Source: an uncultured Spartobacteria bacterium
GTDB taxonomy: Bacteria > Verrucomicrobiota > Verrucomicrobiia > Chthoniobacterales > Terrimicrobiaceae
NCBI GenBank assembly: GCA_937919825.1
Contig: CALFPA010000069.1
Location: forward strand, 62,001 to 126,000
Direction: 5' to 3'
Length of the DNA stretch: 64,000 nt
Both the position numbers and the translations under genes were made by a program. Of the stretch, positions 10,242 through 18,338 are shown piece by piece. Numbering within the stretch: the stretch's first letter is position 1; each line of letters starts with the position of its first letter. The notes under the pieces were generated by a model, which was not told the origin of the DNA, did no database searches, and was given only the letters and a program-made list of their open reading frames with translations.

Positions 10242-11081
10242 TCAGGGTTCGTCGCCCTGTGCGGGCTTCTGGGTGTCTTTATACCAAAGGATGCCGTGTT
10301 TGCGGAGATTCAGAATGAAGGCGCGGAGGTTGTCGGCCATTTCCCGATTGCTGATGAGCATGCCAAGGGCGCCGCGGCCGGTTTTGGCTTGCTGGGCAAG
10401 AGCCCGAAATTCGTCGGAGGCTTTCTTCGCGGAGTCCATCGTTTCCTGTCCGGATTTCAGCAGGGTATCAAAACGGCCCGAGGATTCGGCGAGTTTCCCG
10501 GTGGTGGTTTGAAGGTTTTTGACGGTGGTGGAGATCGATTCCAGCTCGGATTTGGATAGCACGGTCTGGTTGAGTTTTTCGACCACTGTATTGATGTTTT
10601 TGACCGTGGTTCGGAGGTCGGCGATCAAATCCCCCGCGCCCTCGGTGAGGCCGCCAATTCCATCACCGATATCCGAGCCTTTGATCGTCGAGTCTGGCTC
10701 GATGATGGGACCTTCGGATTTACCGTTCTTCAAAACGATCTGGATGTATTTGTCCCCGAGAAGACCTGAGCTGCCGACGGAGAATTGGCTTTCTACGGGA
10801 ATTCGCACCTGCTCGAGGATGCGAAGTTCCACATTCACGCCCTGCATGTCGGGCATGATGACCGGGTCGGCGGTGACGCGGCCAACCTTGGCGCCGGCGA
10901 GCAGGACTTCGGAGCCACGGATGATGCCGCTGGCGTTCGCGAACTCGACACGGAGGTTGTAGTAGTTGGCGAACCCCTCTCCGAGCCTTCCATAATAAAT
11001 CAAAAGCATGCCCGTGATCGTCAGCCCGATCAGAATGAAAATGCCGACCTTGATTTGTGTTTTACGATCTTCGGTGGTCAT
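10242..11081 (-). CDS. mlaD: MlaD/MCE-domain lipid-transport protein
   Basis: 279 residues. Periplasmic substrate-binding ring component of an Mla-type ABC transporter that moves phospholipids between the membranes. One N-terminal membrane helix (about residues 11-30, [19 protein letters not shown]), then an MCE domain with [18 protein letters not shown] near 50 and [10 protein letters not shown] near 107. The C-terminal 130 residues are helical and rich in heptad-like repeats. The gene follows mlaF with a 9-base gap, completing an E-F-D order. Confidence 0.88.
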   Translation of the reverse strand: MTTEDRKTQIKVGIFILIGLTITGMLLIYYGRLGEGFANYYNLRVEFANASGIIRGSEVLLAGAKVGRVTADPVIMPDMQGVNVELRILEQVRIPVESQFSVGSSGLLGDKYIQIVLKNGKSEGPIIEPDSTIKGSDIGDGIGGLTEGAGDLIADLRTTVKNINTVVEKLNQTVLSKSELESISTTVKNLQTTTGKLAESSGRFDTLLKSGQETMDSAKKASDEFRALAQQAKTGRGALGMLISNREMADNLRAFILNLRKHGILWYKDTQKPAQGDEP

Positions 11082-11090
11082 GTGCGCTCC

Positions 11091-11849
11091 TCAATAAATG
11101 GTTTCCCCTGATCTTCCATCCACAAAATCTCGGATGATCGGATCGGTGCTTTCCCGCAATTCTTGCAGGTTTCCTAAAAAGTAAATCCGGCCTTCGTTCA
11201 GAAGGGCCACGCGGTCGGCGATGTGGTAGCAGCTCACCATGTCGTGGGTCACGACGATCGAGGTGACATGGAGTTCGCGTTGGAGGTGGCGGATGAGTTT
11301 ATTGATGCTGTCCGAGACGATCGGGTCGAGGCCTGCCGTCGGCTCGTCGTAGAGGATCACATCGGGTGGCGAGATGATGGCGCGCGCGAGCGCCACGCGC
11401 TTGCGCATGCCGCCGCTCAGATTCACTGGCATTTTGAGCTCGTGGCCGGTCATGTTCACCATCCCAAGTGACTCGGCGACTTTATCGCGGATAATTTTCG
11501 GATTCCTCTCTCCGCTCTCACGAAGCGGAAACGCGACATTATCGAAAACATTCATCGAATCGAACAGCGCACCGTCCTGGAAAAGCATGCCGATTTTTTT
11601 TCGCACCGGCTCCAGCTCCCGCTCGGTGAGGGTGGTAATTTCGTGGCCTTCGAAAATGATCGATCCCGAAAGTGGATGCATCAGGCCGATGAGGTGGCGC
11701 AGGAATACACTTTTTCCCCCGCCGCTCTTGCCGAGTAGAACGATCGTTTCGCCGTCCATGACATCGAGCGAGAGGCTGCGGAGAATTTCCTGCGCGCCGA
11801 TTTTTTGGACGAGGTTGCGGACTTGAATCAGTGGTTCGGTCTTCATCAT
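11091..11849 (-). CDS. mlaF: MlaF-like ABC transporter ATPase
   Basis: 252 residues. Cytoplasmic ATPase of the Mla lipid transporter. Walker A GKSGGGKSVFL near 40, Q-loop LFQDGALFDSMNV near 88, signature LSGGMRKRVALARA near 148, Walker B VILYDEPTAGLDP near 168, switch His in VVTHD near 205. The LSGGM signature and GALFDS segment are typical of MlaF. Two adjacent ATGs (11849, 11846) overlap the mlaE stop; 11849 is given. The next upstream start would lie inside mlaE. Confidence 0.92.
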   Translation of the reverse strand: MMKTEPLIQVRNLVQKIGAQEILRSLSLDVMDGETIVLLGKSGGGKSVFLRHLIGLMHPLSGSIIFEGHEITTLTERELEPVRKKIGMLFQDGALFDSMNVFDNVAFPLRESGERNPKIIRDKVAESLGMVNMTGHELKMPVNLSGGMRKRVALARAIISPPDVILYDEPTAGLDPIVSDSINKLIRHLQRELHVTSIVVTHDMVSCYHIADRVALLNEGRIYFLGNLQELRESTDPIIRDFVDGRSGETIY

Positions 11850-12631
11850 CCGGCGGGAAAAACAATGTTGAGAGCCATCGTCAGGAAGAAATTCACGATG
11901 AGGATGGCGAGCGAGCAATTCACAACCGTCGCCGTGGTGGCGCGACCCACGCCGACCGCGCCGTTTTTTGCCTCCAATCCCTCGCGGCAACTGATGAAGA
12001 CCACGATCCCAGCGAAGAAAAATCCCTTCACCAGGGTCATGATGATGTCACTCGATTCGGAGAATTTCTGTGTGTTGGCGAAAAAATACGCTCCCTGAAT
12101 TCCCAGCACCTCCACGCCGACATAGTAGCTGGCGAGAATTCCGAATCCCGCGCACTCCACCACCAGAAACGGCATGGAAATAAACATCGCGAGCGCCCGG
12201 GGAACGACCAGGTAGTCGACAGGATTCACCGCCAGCGCACGGAGCGCATCGATTTGTTGGGTGACTTTCATGGTGCCGATCTCGGCCGTCATGGCCGCGC
12301 CGACACGGCCCGCCACCATCACGCCGGCAAGCACGGGACCAAGTTCGCGAAACATCGACAAGGCCACCACCGGTCCGACCGCTGTTTCCATGTTCAGCAC
12401 ATCGAATTGAAAAAATGCCTGCGCCGTGAAAACCGCCCCGGTGAACCCCCCCGTGACGATCACAACCAACTGCGAGCGAAAGCCAATTTCTGCGATTTGC
12501 TGGATGACGAGCCGCAATCGGATTCGTCCGGCACCGATCGAAAGAAGGGTCTCCCCGGCCAGAGCCGCAACCTGCCCGAGAAAGGCGAGGAATTGGACAA
12601 AGAGACGGACAGTGAATTCGACGACGGCCAT
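11846..12631 (-). CDS. mlaE: MlaE-like ABC transporter permease
   Basis: 261 residues. Inner-membrane permease of the Mla phospholipid transporter. It shows an N-terminal amphipathic stretch, several hydrophobic helices and the family's core segment ELGPVLAGVMVAGRVGAAMTAE near 95-116, followed by IGTMKVTQQIDALRALAVNP, the conserved coupling region that contacts MlaF. A small unrecognised gene ends 27 bases upstream, so these genes may form one operon (small gene, mlaE, mlaF, mlaD). Confidence 0.92.
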   Translation of the reverse strand: MAVVEFTVRLFVQFLAFLGQVAALAGETLLSIGAGRIRLRLVIQQIAEIGFRSQLVVIVTGGFTGAVFTAQAFFQFDVLNMETAVGPVVALSMFRELGPVLAGVMVAGRVGAAMTAEIGTMKVTQQIDALRALAVNPVDYLVVPRALAMFISMPFLVVECAGFGILASYYVGVEVLGIQGAYFFANTQKFSESSDIIMTLVKGFFFAGIVVFISCREGLEAKNGAVGVGRATTATVVNCSLAILIVNFFLTMALNIVFPAG

Positions 12632-12658
12632 GGCTGATCAGGAAAATCCGAATCCCAC

Positions 12659-12931
12659 CTAGAGAATTCTCTGAGTTTTCTTACCAGAGTTTCCAGCCTC
12701 CGGAAGTTGACCGACAAAGCGAGGCTCCAAGCCGATTTTTCGGAAAATGGATTCGATGGATTCGATCGAAGGAAGCTCGCCCCCGAATTCCATAAAAACC
12801 ACATCATGGTTCGTATCCGCCTTGTAGCGAAGGTTCGGAATCACATCCAGCTCGAGAGCCAAGCCCAAAATTTTATCAGGTTGCCGGACTCCAGGCGCGT
12901 AAATTTCCACATCAATCATGTGCGTCATCAT
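12659..12931 (-). CDS. Small conserved-looking protein upstream of mlaE
   Basis: 90 residues, no signal peptide or membrane helix. The pattern of strands and helices (IDVEIYAPG start, VVFMEFGG in the middle, SIESIFRKIGLEPRFVG near the end) suggests a ferredoxin-like alpha-beta fold such as ACT or NIL domains; this is inference. ATGs occur at 12931, 12928 and 12919; a longer TTG start at 12949 is possible. A GGAAGG stretch precedes 12931. Its place before mlaE suggests a link with lipid transport, but no function can be assigned. Confidence 0.6.
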   Translation of the reverse strand: MMTHMIDVEIYAPGVRQPDKILGLALELDVIPNLRYKADTNHDVVFMEFGGELPSIESIESIFRKIGLEPRFVGQLPEAGNSGKKTQRIL

Positions 12932-12992
12932 CCCGCCACGCCCTTCCAAAGCAAGGCGGATTTTTCCTGCAACTCGCCAAGCGGTTTTTTCC

Positions 12993-13022
12993 TTGATGGA
13001 AGGCGGTCGGCGGAGTCTTAAT
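12993..13022 (+). promoter_or_regulatory. Candidate promoter of the TIGR04073-type gene
   Basis: TTGATG, 18 bases, CTTAAT, then 8 bases to the ATG at 13031. No ribosome-binding sequence precedes that ATG. Confidence 0.42.
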
Positions 13023-13030
13023 GAAATTAG

Positions 13031-13444
13031 ATGAAATCAATTTTCTTCGCCCTCCTGGCCGTGATCGTGTGTTCCCCGGTATTTGCGGATATCCAAGCGC
13101 CACCCGCCTCGGATTACGGAGCGACTCGCAAGCTGGGCCGAGGACTGGGAAATATCGCCTTTGGCCTTACTGAAATCCCATTTCAAATGTCGGTCATCAA
13201 TGACATCGAAGGCAACTCGGCGGCATTCAGCTACGGTCTCGTTCGAGGAGTTGGAAGGGTTTTTGCGCGCCTAGGTTTCGGCATCTACGAAGTCGCCCTC
13301 TTCCCTTTCCCTACGCACAACGGCAGCTACTACCCGCCCTATCGGAGCGACATTCCATGGATCAACTCGGGCTACTCGGAATTTCCGCCAGAGTTGGGAT
13401 TCGAGACCCGATACGATTACAGTCGTCTCAGCCCGAACCTGTGA
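13031..13444 (+). CDS. Exosortase-associated protein, TIGR04073-like
   Basis: 137 residues with a signal peptide (MKSIFFALLAVIVCSPVFA). The mature part has the Gly-rich repeats I associate with the small TIGR04073 family of PVC bacteria: ARKLGRG-like RKLGRGLGNIAFGLTEIP near 34, then GLVRGVGRVFARLGFGIYEVALFPFP near 69, and a Tyr/Pro-rich tail. The function is unknown; the family was named for co-occurrence with exosortase protein sorting. No exosortase or PEP-CTERM-like protein is in this window. Family recall is from memory, not a search. Confidence 0.68.
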   Translation: MKSIFFALLAVIVCSPVFADIQAPPASDYGATRKLGRGLGNIAFGLTEIPFQMSVINDIEGNSAAFSYGLVRGVGRVFARLGFGIYEVALFPFPTHNGSYYPPYRSDIPWINSGYSEFPPELGFETRYDYSRLSPNL

Positions 13445-13551
13445 TAGGCGCTGAATGACTATCTGCCAGACCGCCTACGAGCGGGTGCTGGAATTGGCTA
13501 TTCGGTGATTTGGCTTTCACGCTTTGCGGTCAGCGTGTTGGATGCCGATCC

Positions 13552-14520
13552 ATGCTGGCTGTCCACGATGTCATCTCTCTCACAAGCGTTCGATTCCCTG
13601 CCTTTAACTCCGGAACTCCAACGGTTGAACCGCTAGAAAAAGGCGGCTCGGACCGCAAGTTCTACCGCATTCGCATGGGTGGGGACTCGATGATTTTCAT
13701 CAAGTATTCGAATCACAAAGAAGAGAACCGCCACTATGTCGCGATCGCGCGGTTCCTCTCTGCGGCGGGTGTTCCGGTGCCGGAGGTTTATCTCCATGAC
13801 GAGGCGGAGAGTTTGATTTGGATGCAGGACCTCGGGGAAGTCGATCTCTGGAGCCACCGCAAGGATCCCTGGCCTACCCGCCGCGCGCTTTATCAATCCA
13901 CGCTGGATGCGGTTTTCGCGATGCACCGGAATGCCACCTCGGCGGATGGGGTGGGGGAGTTGGAGCTTCAACGGGTTTTCGACGCCGACCTCTACCTCTG
14001 GGAGCAGAGCTACTTTTTCGAGCACTGCCTTGGAAATTTTTTCAAAATAGATACCCGGGAGTTGTCTTCGCTGCCGGCGCTGCGAGCGGCGGCCGAGCGT
14101 TTGGCTTCGCTTCCTCGCGTATTGGTCCACCGCGATTTCCAATCGCAAAATGTGATGATCCGCGAGGGGTCTGCTTGGTTGATCGACTTTCAAGGGATGC
14201 GCTTCGGGCTCGCCCAATACGACCTGGCCTCGCTGCTCTACGACCCGTATGTCTCGCTCCACGATGGTGAGCGCCGGGAGCTTTTGGATTATTACAAATC
14301 CCTCTGCGGCGGCGTGTCTGCCGACTTCGACGAAATTTTCCGCTGGTGCGCGCTTCAGCGATTGATGCAGGCGCTCGGCGCCTATGGATTTTTGGGTCTG
14401 CAAAAAGGCCGCTCCGAATTTCTCACTTATGTGCCGCAGGCCCTTCGCTCGCTTCGCAAGGTTGCTTCCGGCCTTGATGGGCTCGACCCGCTGATGCAAA
14501 CACTGGAGGAACTCACATGA
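13552..14520 (+). CDS. APH-fold sugar/small-molecule kinase next to glgE
   Basis: 322 residues of the aminoglycoside phosphotransferase fold. An N-lobe with GGSDRKFYRI (nucleotide-loop-like) leads to the catalytic VHRDFQSQNVM (Brenner HxD) near residue 193 and IDFQGMRFGLAQYDLASLLYDPY (metal-binding D) near 210. Best general resemblance is to AmgK-like N-acetylmuramate/GlcNAc-1-kinases. However it overlaps glgE by ATGA, and the GlgE pathway needs maltose-1-phosphate, so a maltose kinase role is possible (inference). The ATG at 13552 is preferred to a TTG at 13510. Confidence 0.75.
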   Translation: MLAVHDVISLTSVRFPAFNSGTPTVEPLEKGGSDRKFYRIRMGGDSMIFIKYSNHKEENRHYVAIARFLSAAGVPVPEVYLHDEAESLIWMQDLGEVDLWSHRKDPWPTRRALYQSTLDAVFAMHRNATSADGVGELELQRVFDADLYLWEQSYFFEHCLGNFFKIDTRELSSLPALRAAAERLASLPRVLVHRDFQSQNVMIREGSAWLIDFQGMRFGLAQYDLASLLYDPYVSLHDGERRELLDYYKSLCGGVSADFDEIFRWCALQRLMQALGAYGFLGLQKGRSEFLTYVPQALRSLRKVASGLDGLDPLMQTLEELT

Positions 14521-16514
14521 CCAAAAGCCCCGAAACTGTCGTCATCCGCCGCATCACCCCCTCGCTCGACAACGCACGGTTCGCCATCAAGCGTCCCGTC
14601 GGCGGCACGCTCCAAGTCGAGGCCGATATTTTTAAGGATGGGCACGACGAAGTCGCGGCTCTCTTAAAATGGCGTCGCGTCGGCGAGTCTGCCTGGAATG
14701 AAACCCCGATGCGTCCTTTGCTCAATGACCGCTGGGCCGGGGAGTTTTTGGTCGCCAGCGCGGGAGCCTGGGAGTTCACGATCGAGGCCTGGGGCGATGT
14801 GTTTTTCTCCTGGCAGCACGAATTGGAGAAAAAATTCGCCGCTGGGTTGCGTGAATTGCAAAGCGAGATTTTGGAAGGCGCGGGCTTCATCGAGATCGCG
14901 GCGAAGCAGGCTGGCAAAGGCGGCGACGGCGAGGCTCTAAAAAAGTTCGCCAAGGAAATGCGCGCCGCCGATCCGGAGAAAGCCCACGCCCTCGCGCACG
15001 ACCCGAATCTTTGCGCGTTGATGGTGATTCACGCCGATCGCTCGATTTCCACAACGGCCGAGCCGTTTCATCCCGTGTGGGTGGACCGCGAACGGGCGAC
15101 TTTTGCGGCCTGGTATGAATTTTTTCCGCGTTCTGCTGAGGGGAAACCCGACACGGGCTCGACCTTCCGCGATTGCCTTGGCCGCATCGATGACGCCAAA
15201 GCGATGGGGTTTGATGTGATTTATTTCCCTCCGATCCATCCGATCGGCGAATCAAACCGCAAGGGGCGCAACAACTCCACGACCTGCCAACCCGGAGAGC
15301 CCGGTGTGCCCTATGCGATCGGCAACCGTCGCCAGGGAGTCAACGGCGGTGGACACAAGGATGTCGCGCCGGAACTCGGCACGCTCGAGGATTTCGACTG
15401 GCTCGTCGGCCAAATCCAAAAGCGAGGCCTAGAGATCGCGCTCGACTTTGCGATCAATTGCTCGCCCGACCATCCGTATGTCCATGAGCATCCCGAGTGG
15501 TTTTTCAAGCGTCCTGACGGCTCGATCAAGTATGCCGAGAACCCACCGAAAAAATACGAGGATGTCTATCCGCTGAATTTCCACAACGCCGACTGGCGTG
15601 CCCTTTGGGATGAGCTTCGCGATGTGATTCTCTTCTGGTGCGGCCATGGCGTAAAAATCTTCCGCGTGGACAATCCCCACACAAAGCCCGTTGCGTTTTG
15701 GGAATGGGTCATCGCCGAGGTGAAGGCGAAATACCCGGATACGGTTTTCCTGAGCGAGGCTTTCACAAAGCCCAAGATGATGCAGGAACTCGCGAAGGCC
15801 GGCTACACGCAGAGCTACACCTACTTCACTTGGCGGAACACGAAGTGGGAGCTCTCTGAATATCTCACCGAGCTGAACACACCGCCGATGCGCGATTTTT
15901 TCCGCCCGAATTTCTTTGCGAACACACCCGACATCCTGCCTGAGTTTTTGCAGCAGGGCGGTCGCCCCGCGTTTCTCATCCGCGCCCTGCTGGCGGCGAT
16001 GACTTCGCCCGTTTACGGCATCTACAGCGGCTTCGAGCTTTGCGAAAATACGCCCGTTCCTGGCAAGGAGGAGTATCTCGATTCCGAGAAATACCAGTTC
16101 AAAGGCCGTAACTGGAACGCGCCGGGAAACATCAAGGATTACATCACGAAGCTGAACGCCATTCGCGTCGGCAACCGCGCCTTACGCGGGTTCGACAACC
16201 TCCGGCTTCACACGGCTGAGAATGACCAAATCCTCTGCTTCTCGAAATCCACGCCGGCGCTGGACAATATCGTTTTCATCGCGGCCACGCTCGATCCGCG
16301 CCGCAATCAAAGCGCGTTTGTGCATGTGCCCCTCGAGGAATTCGGCATCGGGGCTGACGAGGATTATGCGATGGAGGATTTGCTCACGGGCGAGGTTTTC
16401 CATTGGCGAGGTTCCAGAAATTTCGTGGCGCTCGATCCTCAAAAACGCCCCGCGCATGTCTTCCGAGTGCGCCGTCCAATCGGTCGCGAAGAAGGCGTCG
16501 ATTTGTTCGCCTAA
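14517..16514 (+). CDS. glgE: Alpha-1,4-glucan:maltose-1-phosphate maltosyltransferase
   Basis: 665 residues, normal GlgE length. Adds maltose from alpha-maltose-1-phosphate to the non-reducing end of alpha-glucan. An N-terminal beta domain is followed by the GH13_3 barrel: FDVIYFPPIHPIG near 237, ALDFAINCSPDHPY near 310, nucleophile Asp385 in FRVDNPHTKP and acid/base Glu414 in LSEAFTKP. These are close to the D394/E423 positions of the Streptomyces enzyme. Coupled by ATGA overlap to an APH-fold kinase. No treS, glgB or glgM is in the window, so the source of maltose-1-phosphate is not shown. Confidence 0.94.
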   Translation: MTKSPETVVIRRITPSLDNARFAIKRPVGGTLQVEADIFKDGHDEVAALLKWRRVGESAWNETPMRPLLNDRWAGEFLVASAGAWEFTIEAWGDVFFSWQHELEKKFAAGLRELQSEILEGAGFIEIAAKQAGKGGDGEALKKFAKEMRAADPEKAHALAHDPNLCALMVIHADRSISTTAEPFHPVWVDRERATFAAWYEFFPRSAEGKPDTGSTFRDCLGRIDDAKAMGFDVIYFPPIHPIGESNRKGRNNSTTCQPGEPGVPYAIGNRRQGVNGGGHKDVAPELGTLEDFDWLVGQIQKRGLEIALDFAINCSPDHPYVHEHPEWFFKRPDGSIKYAENPPKKYEDVYPLNFHNADWRALWDELRDVILFWCGHGVKIFRVDNPHTKPVAFWEWVIAEVKAKYPDTVFLSEAFTKPKMMQELAKAGYTQSYTYFTWRNTKWELSEYLTELNTPPMRDFFRPNFFANTPDILPEFLQQGGRPAFLIRALLAAMTSPVYGIYSGFELCENTPVPGKEEYLDSEKYQFKGRNWNAPGNIKDYITKLNAIRVGNRALRGFDNLRLHTAENDQILCFSKSTPALDNIVFIAATLDPRRNQSAFVHVPLEEFGIGADEDYAMEDLLTGEVFHWRGSRNFVALDPQKRPAHVFRVRRPIGREEGVDLFA

Positions 16515-16635
16515 AATTTTTTTAAAAAATCCTGCAAAAATCCGCTCCTTGTGCGTTTACCTCTTGGAGTTTTCAGGGGATTAAATTCAGCCTGGGCAGA
16601 TTATGACTGCCGGGTGAAGGGGATGGCCTGGGCTC

Positions 16636-16641
16636 TATAAT
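16636..16641 (+). promoter_or_regulatory. Perfect TATAAT box before the small RHH-like gene
   Basis: TATAAT followed by 7 bases and the ATG at 16649. No clear -35 box at 17 bases. No ribosome-binding site. Confidence 0.42.
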
Positions 16642-16648
16642 AAAATAT

Positions 16649-16831
16649 ATGGCACGCCCAAAAAGACTTAGGTTTCCTGCAAAGATCAATTTAATGATCG
16701 AAGAGGAGAATAAATACAAAGCAATCGAGATCGCCAAAAAGAGAGGTATCAGTGTGGGGCGCCTTTTTGAATATTGGCTATCTCAAGAACTCAATGGTTC
16801 GCTCCCCAAAGACGATTCCTCGGAATCCTAA
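16649..16831 (+). CDS. Small ribbon-helix-helix-like protein
   Basis: 60 residues, very basic N-terminus. RLRFPAKINLMIEEENKYKAI followed by AIEIAKKRGISVGRLFEYWLSQEL fits a strand plus two-helix MetJ/Arc pattern, so DNA binding is likely. It faces a convergent gene with a similar segment, sharing one hairpin between them. A perfect TATAAT lies 7 bases before its ATG. It could be an antitoxin, but no toxin partner is visible. Confidence 0.55.
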   Translation: MARPKRLRFPAKINLMIEEENKYKAIEIAKKRGISVGRLFEYWLSQELNGSLPKDDSSES

Positions 16832-16842
16832 TTTAAAAAACC

Positions 16843-16862
16843 GACGGCTTGGCCGAGCCGTC
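16843..16862. terminator. Shared bidirectional terminator between convergent RHH-like genes
   Basis: Perfect 7-bp stem GACGGCT/AGCCGTC with loop TGGCCG. An A run on the left (AAAAAA) gives the U tract for the minus-strand gene, whose stop is adjacent; TTTTT at 16871-16875 serves the plus strand less well because of its distance. Confidence 0.8.
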
Positions 16863-17129
16863 TCAGTGAGTTTTTGAATGGTAAGACGGTGCTGGGTAGT
16901 ATCCGGGCGCTGGCTGATACAGTTGCTGAAGAGGGGTATAGGATGGTGACGGGTAGGATGGTTGGATGCCATTCACGCGATTCCACTCGGCTTCCACCAA
17001 ATCCTCGAAAAGTTGAGCGAGGGATCGGCGCCTTTTGTTCGAAATCTCAACGGCGAAATCCTTGATTTCAGGATGGATCGTGAGGTTCAGCTTGGAACGA
17101 GGCGGGCGACGGAGTTTTTTTTGTTTCAT
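16863..17129 (-). CDS. Second ribbon-helix-helix-like protein with Tyr/Pro-rich tail
   Basis: 88 residues. A basic start (KQKKLRRPPRSKLNLTI) precedes HPEIKDFAVEISNKRRRSLAQLFEDLVEAEW, the same strand-helix-helix pattern as the convergent gene at 16649. The last 35 residues are low complexity, rich in Pro, Tyr and Ser. ATG 17129 is chosen; a TTG at 17198 would add 23 residues that include an A/T-rich leader. A possible promoter on the minus strand is TTGCCA, 17 bases, TATCTC, about 39 bases before 17129. Function unknown. Confidence 0.52.
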   Translation of the reverse strand: MKQKKLRRPPRSKLNLTIHPEIKDFAVEISNKRRRSLAQLFEDLVEAEWNRVNGIQPSYPSPSYTPLQQLYQPAPGYYPAPSYHSKTH

Positions 17130-17243
17130 CGAGTGATTTTCAGCGGCTTTTGGATTTTTGATTGAGATACGCACATAACTAGGTGTTGGCAACGACAATT
17201 TGAGCGATATCGGCCATAAGGTTCTATACGGAAAAACCCGCAG

Positions 17244-18338
17244 TTAATTTCCAAACCGTTTTCGCAGGAAGGATAAGGGAAATCGGGCGCCTGGGCAGTC
17301 GGTTGGCTTGGGATTGATCTCCTTGTGGCCTTTCACGATCGCGGCCTTGCCTTTGACCTTGCCGACGCGGTTTCGCAGGTAGGAGCAAAGTTCGTCGAGC
17401 GCTTCCATCTGCGCTTTTTTCGGAAGATCGCGATTCAGATCACCGACGAGGCAGATGCCGATCGAGATGTTATTCAGGTAGTTGCTTGCGACATGGCCCC
17501 CGTTGATTTGGCGGGTCCAGCGGGGGCCGATCTCGATTTGGCCATTGCCGGAGGAGGCGCCGTTGCCGATGACGAAATGGTAGGCGAGGCCGTTTTCCAT
17601 TTTGCGAACGCGGCGGTGGTAATTGTCGAAAATCCGGGCGTTTCCTTGGCGGGTTCCGCTGTTGTGAATGATAATGTATTTCCAGCGACCTTTGCGGATT
17701 TTGGCATTGTCGATCGCTTTGCGCACGGCGGGGCTGAGGTAACGCCAACGCTTCATGAAGCCGCCAAACACCGAAGCTGGTGGAGGCTCAAACCCCGCCT
17801 CGTCTTGCAGGCCGGATTTCTCGATGAGGATCGGGGCGTCGAGTTTTTGACCCGAGGGGGTTTTGCCTTTTGGAATTTGAACTTTCGGCGCCGGCGTGGG
17901 TTTTCCGACCCGCTTGGGTGTGGAGGATTTCTTTTCAGGAATCTCATCCTCGCCGGGGATCAAAATGTAGTCGTCCGAATCGGAGATCGGTTTCTTCCTG
18001 GATTTGGGTGGAGCGGTGGGCTCTGGCTTGGGTTTGGGAGTTGGAGTGGCGATTTTTTTAGGAGTCGGCTCCTGAGTGGAGGGGCGCGGAGTTTGGCGGG
18101 GAGCGGGTTTTTTCGGGGTGGAGGCAGGCTTCGGTTTTGGCTTGGGAGTTGCCGCAGGAGAGGGTTTGGAGACGGGACGGATGTCTTCACGCGCCTTGAG
18201 AAAGAGGCGCTTTTTTTCTGCCTCGCTCAATTGCGCGCCGAGCTTCGGCACGAACAGCAAGCTGGCAAAAACAAGAACGAGAATGCCCAGGGTCGGACTT
18301 CGCACGCCGCACGCTAACAAGGGGCGAAGGATTTTCAA
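17244..18338 (-). CDS. Exported N-acetylmuramoyl-L-alanine amidase with Pro/Lys-rich linker
   Basis: 364 residues. The N-terminus (from the TTG at 18338) is a signal or anchor segment, LGILVLVFASLLFVPKLGAQ. Residues about 45-160 are a Pro-Lys-Thr linker with PTPKPKPKP-like repeats that could span peptidoglycan. The C-terminal 180 residues match the amidase_2/PGRP fold: YIIIHNSGT near 226 (zinc His), GLAYHFVIGNG near 255, GGHVASNYLNN near 283, and KGHKEINPKPTDCPG near 332. The TTG start overlaps the truA stop (TTGA); the longer upstream frame lies in truA. Probable cell-wall hydrolase. Confidence 0.83.
   Translation of the reverse strand: MKILRPLLACGVRSPTLGILVLVFASLLFVPKLGAQLSEAEKKRLFLKAREDIRPVSKPSPAATPKPKPKPASTPKKPAPRQTPRPSTQEPTPKKIATPTPKPKPEPTAPPKSRKKPISDSDDYILIPGEDEIPEKKSSTPKRVGKPTPAPKVQIPKGKTPSGQKLDAPILIEKSGLQDEAGFEPPPASVFGGFMKRWRYLSPAVRKAIDNAKIRKGRWKYIIIHNSGTRQGNARIFDNYHRRVRKMENGLAYHFVIGNGASSGNGQIEIGPRWTRQINGGHVASNYLNNISIGICLVGDLNRDLPKKAQMEALDELCSYLRNRVGKVKGKAAIVKGHKEINPKPTDCPGARFPLSFLRKRFGN

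Noticed and set aside
16514-16548. TTTTTTTAAAAAA run after glgE as a terminator
   Set aside because: No GC-rich stem precedes the run, so it does not form an intrinsic terminator.
17130-17198. TTG at 17198 as start of the second RHH-like gene
   Set aside because: It adds 23 residues through an A/T-rich leader that contains a better promoter match; the ATG at 17129 is more likely.
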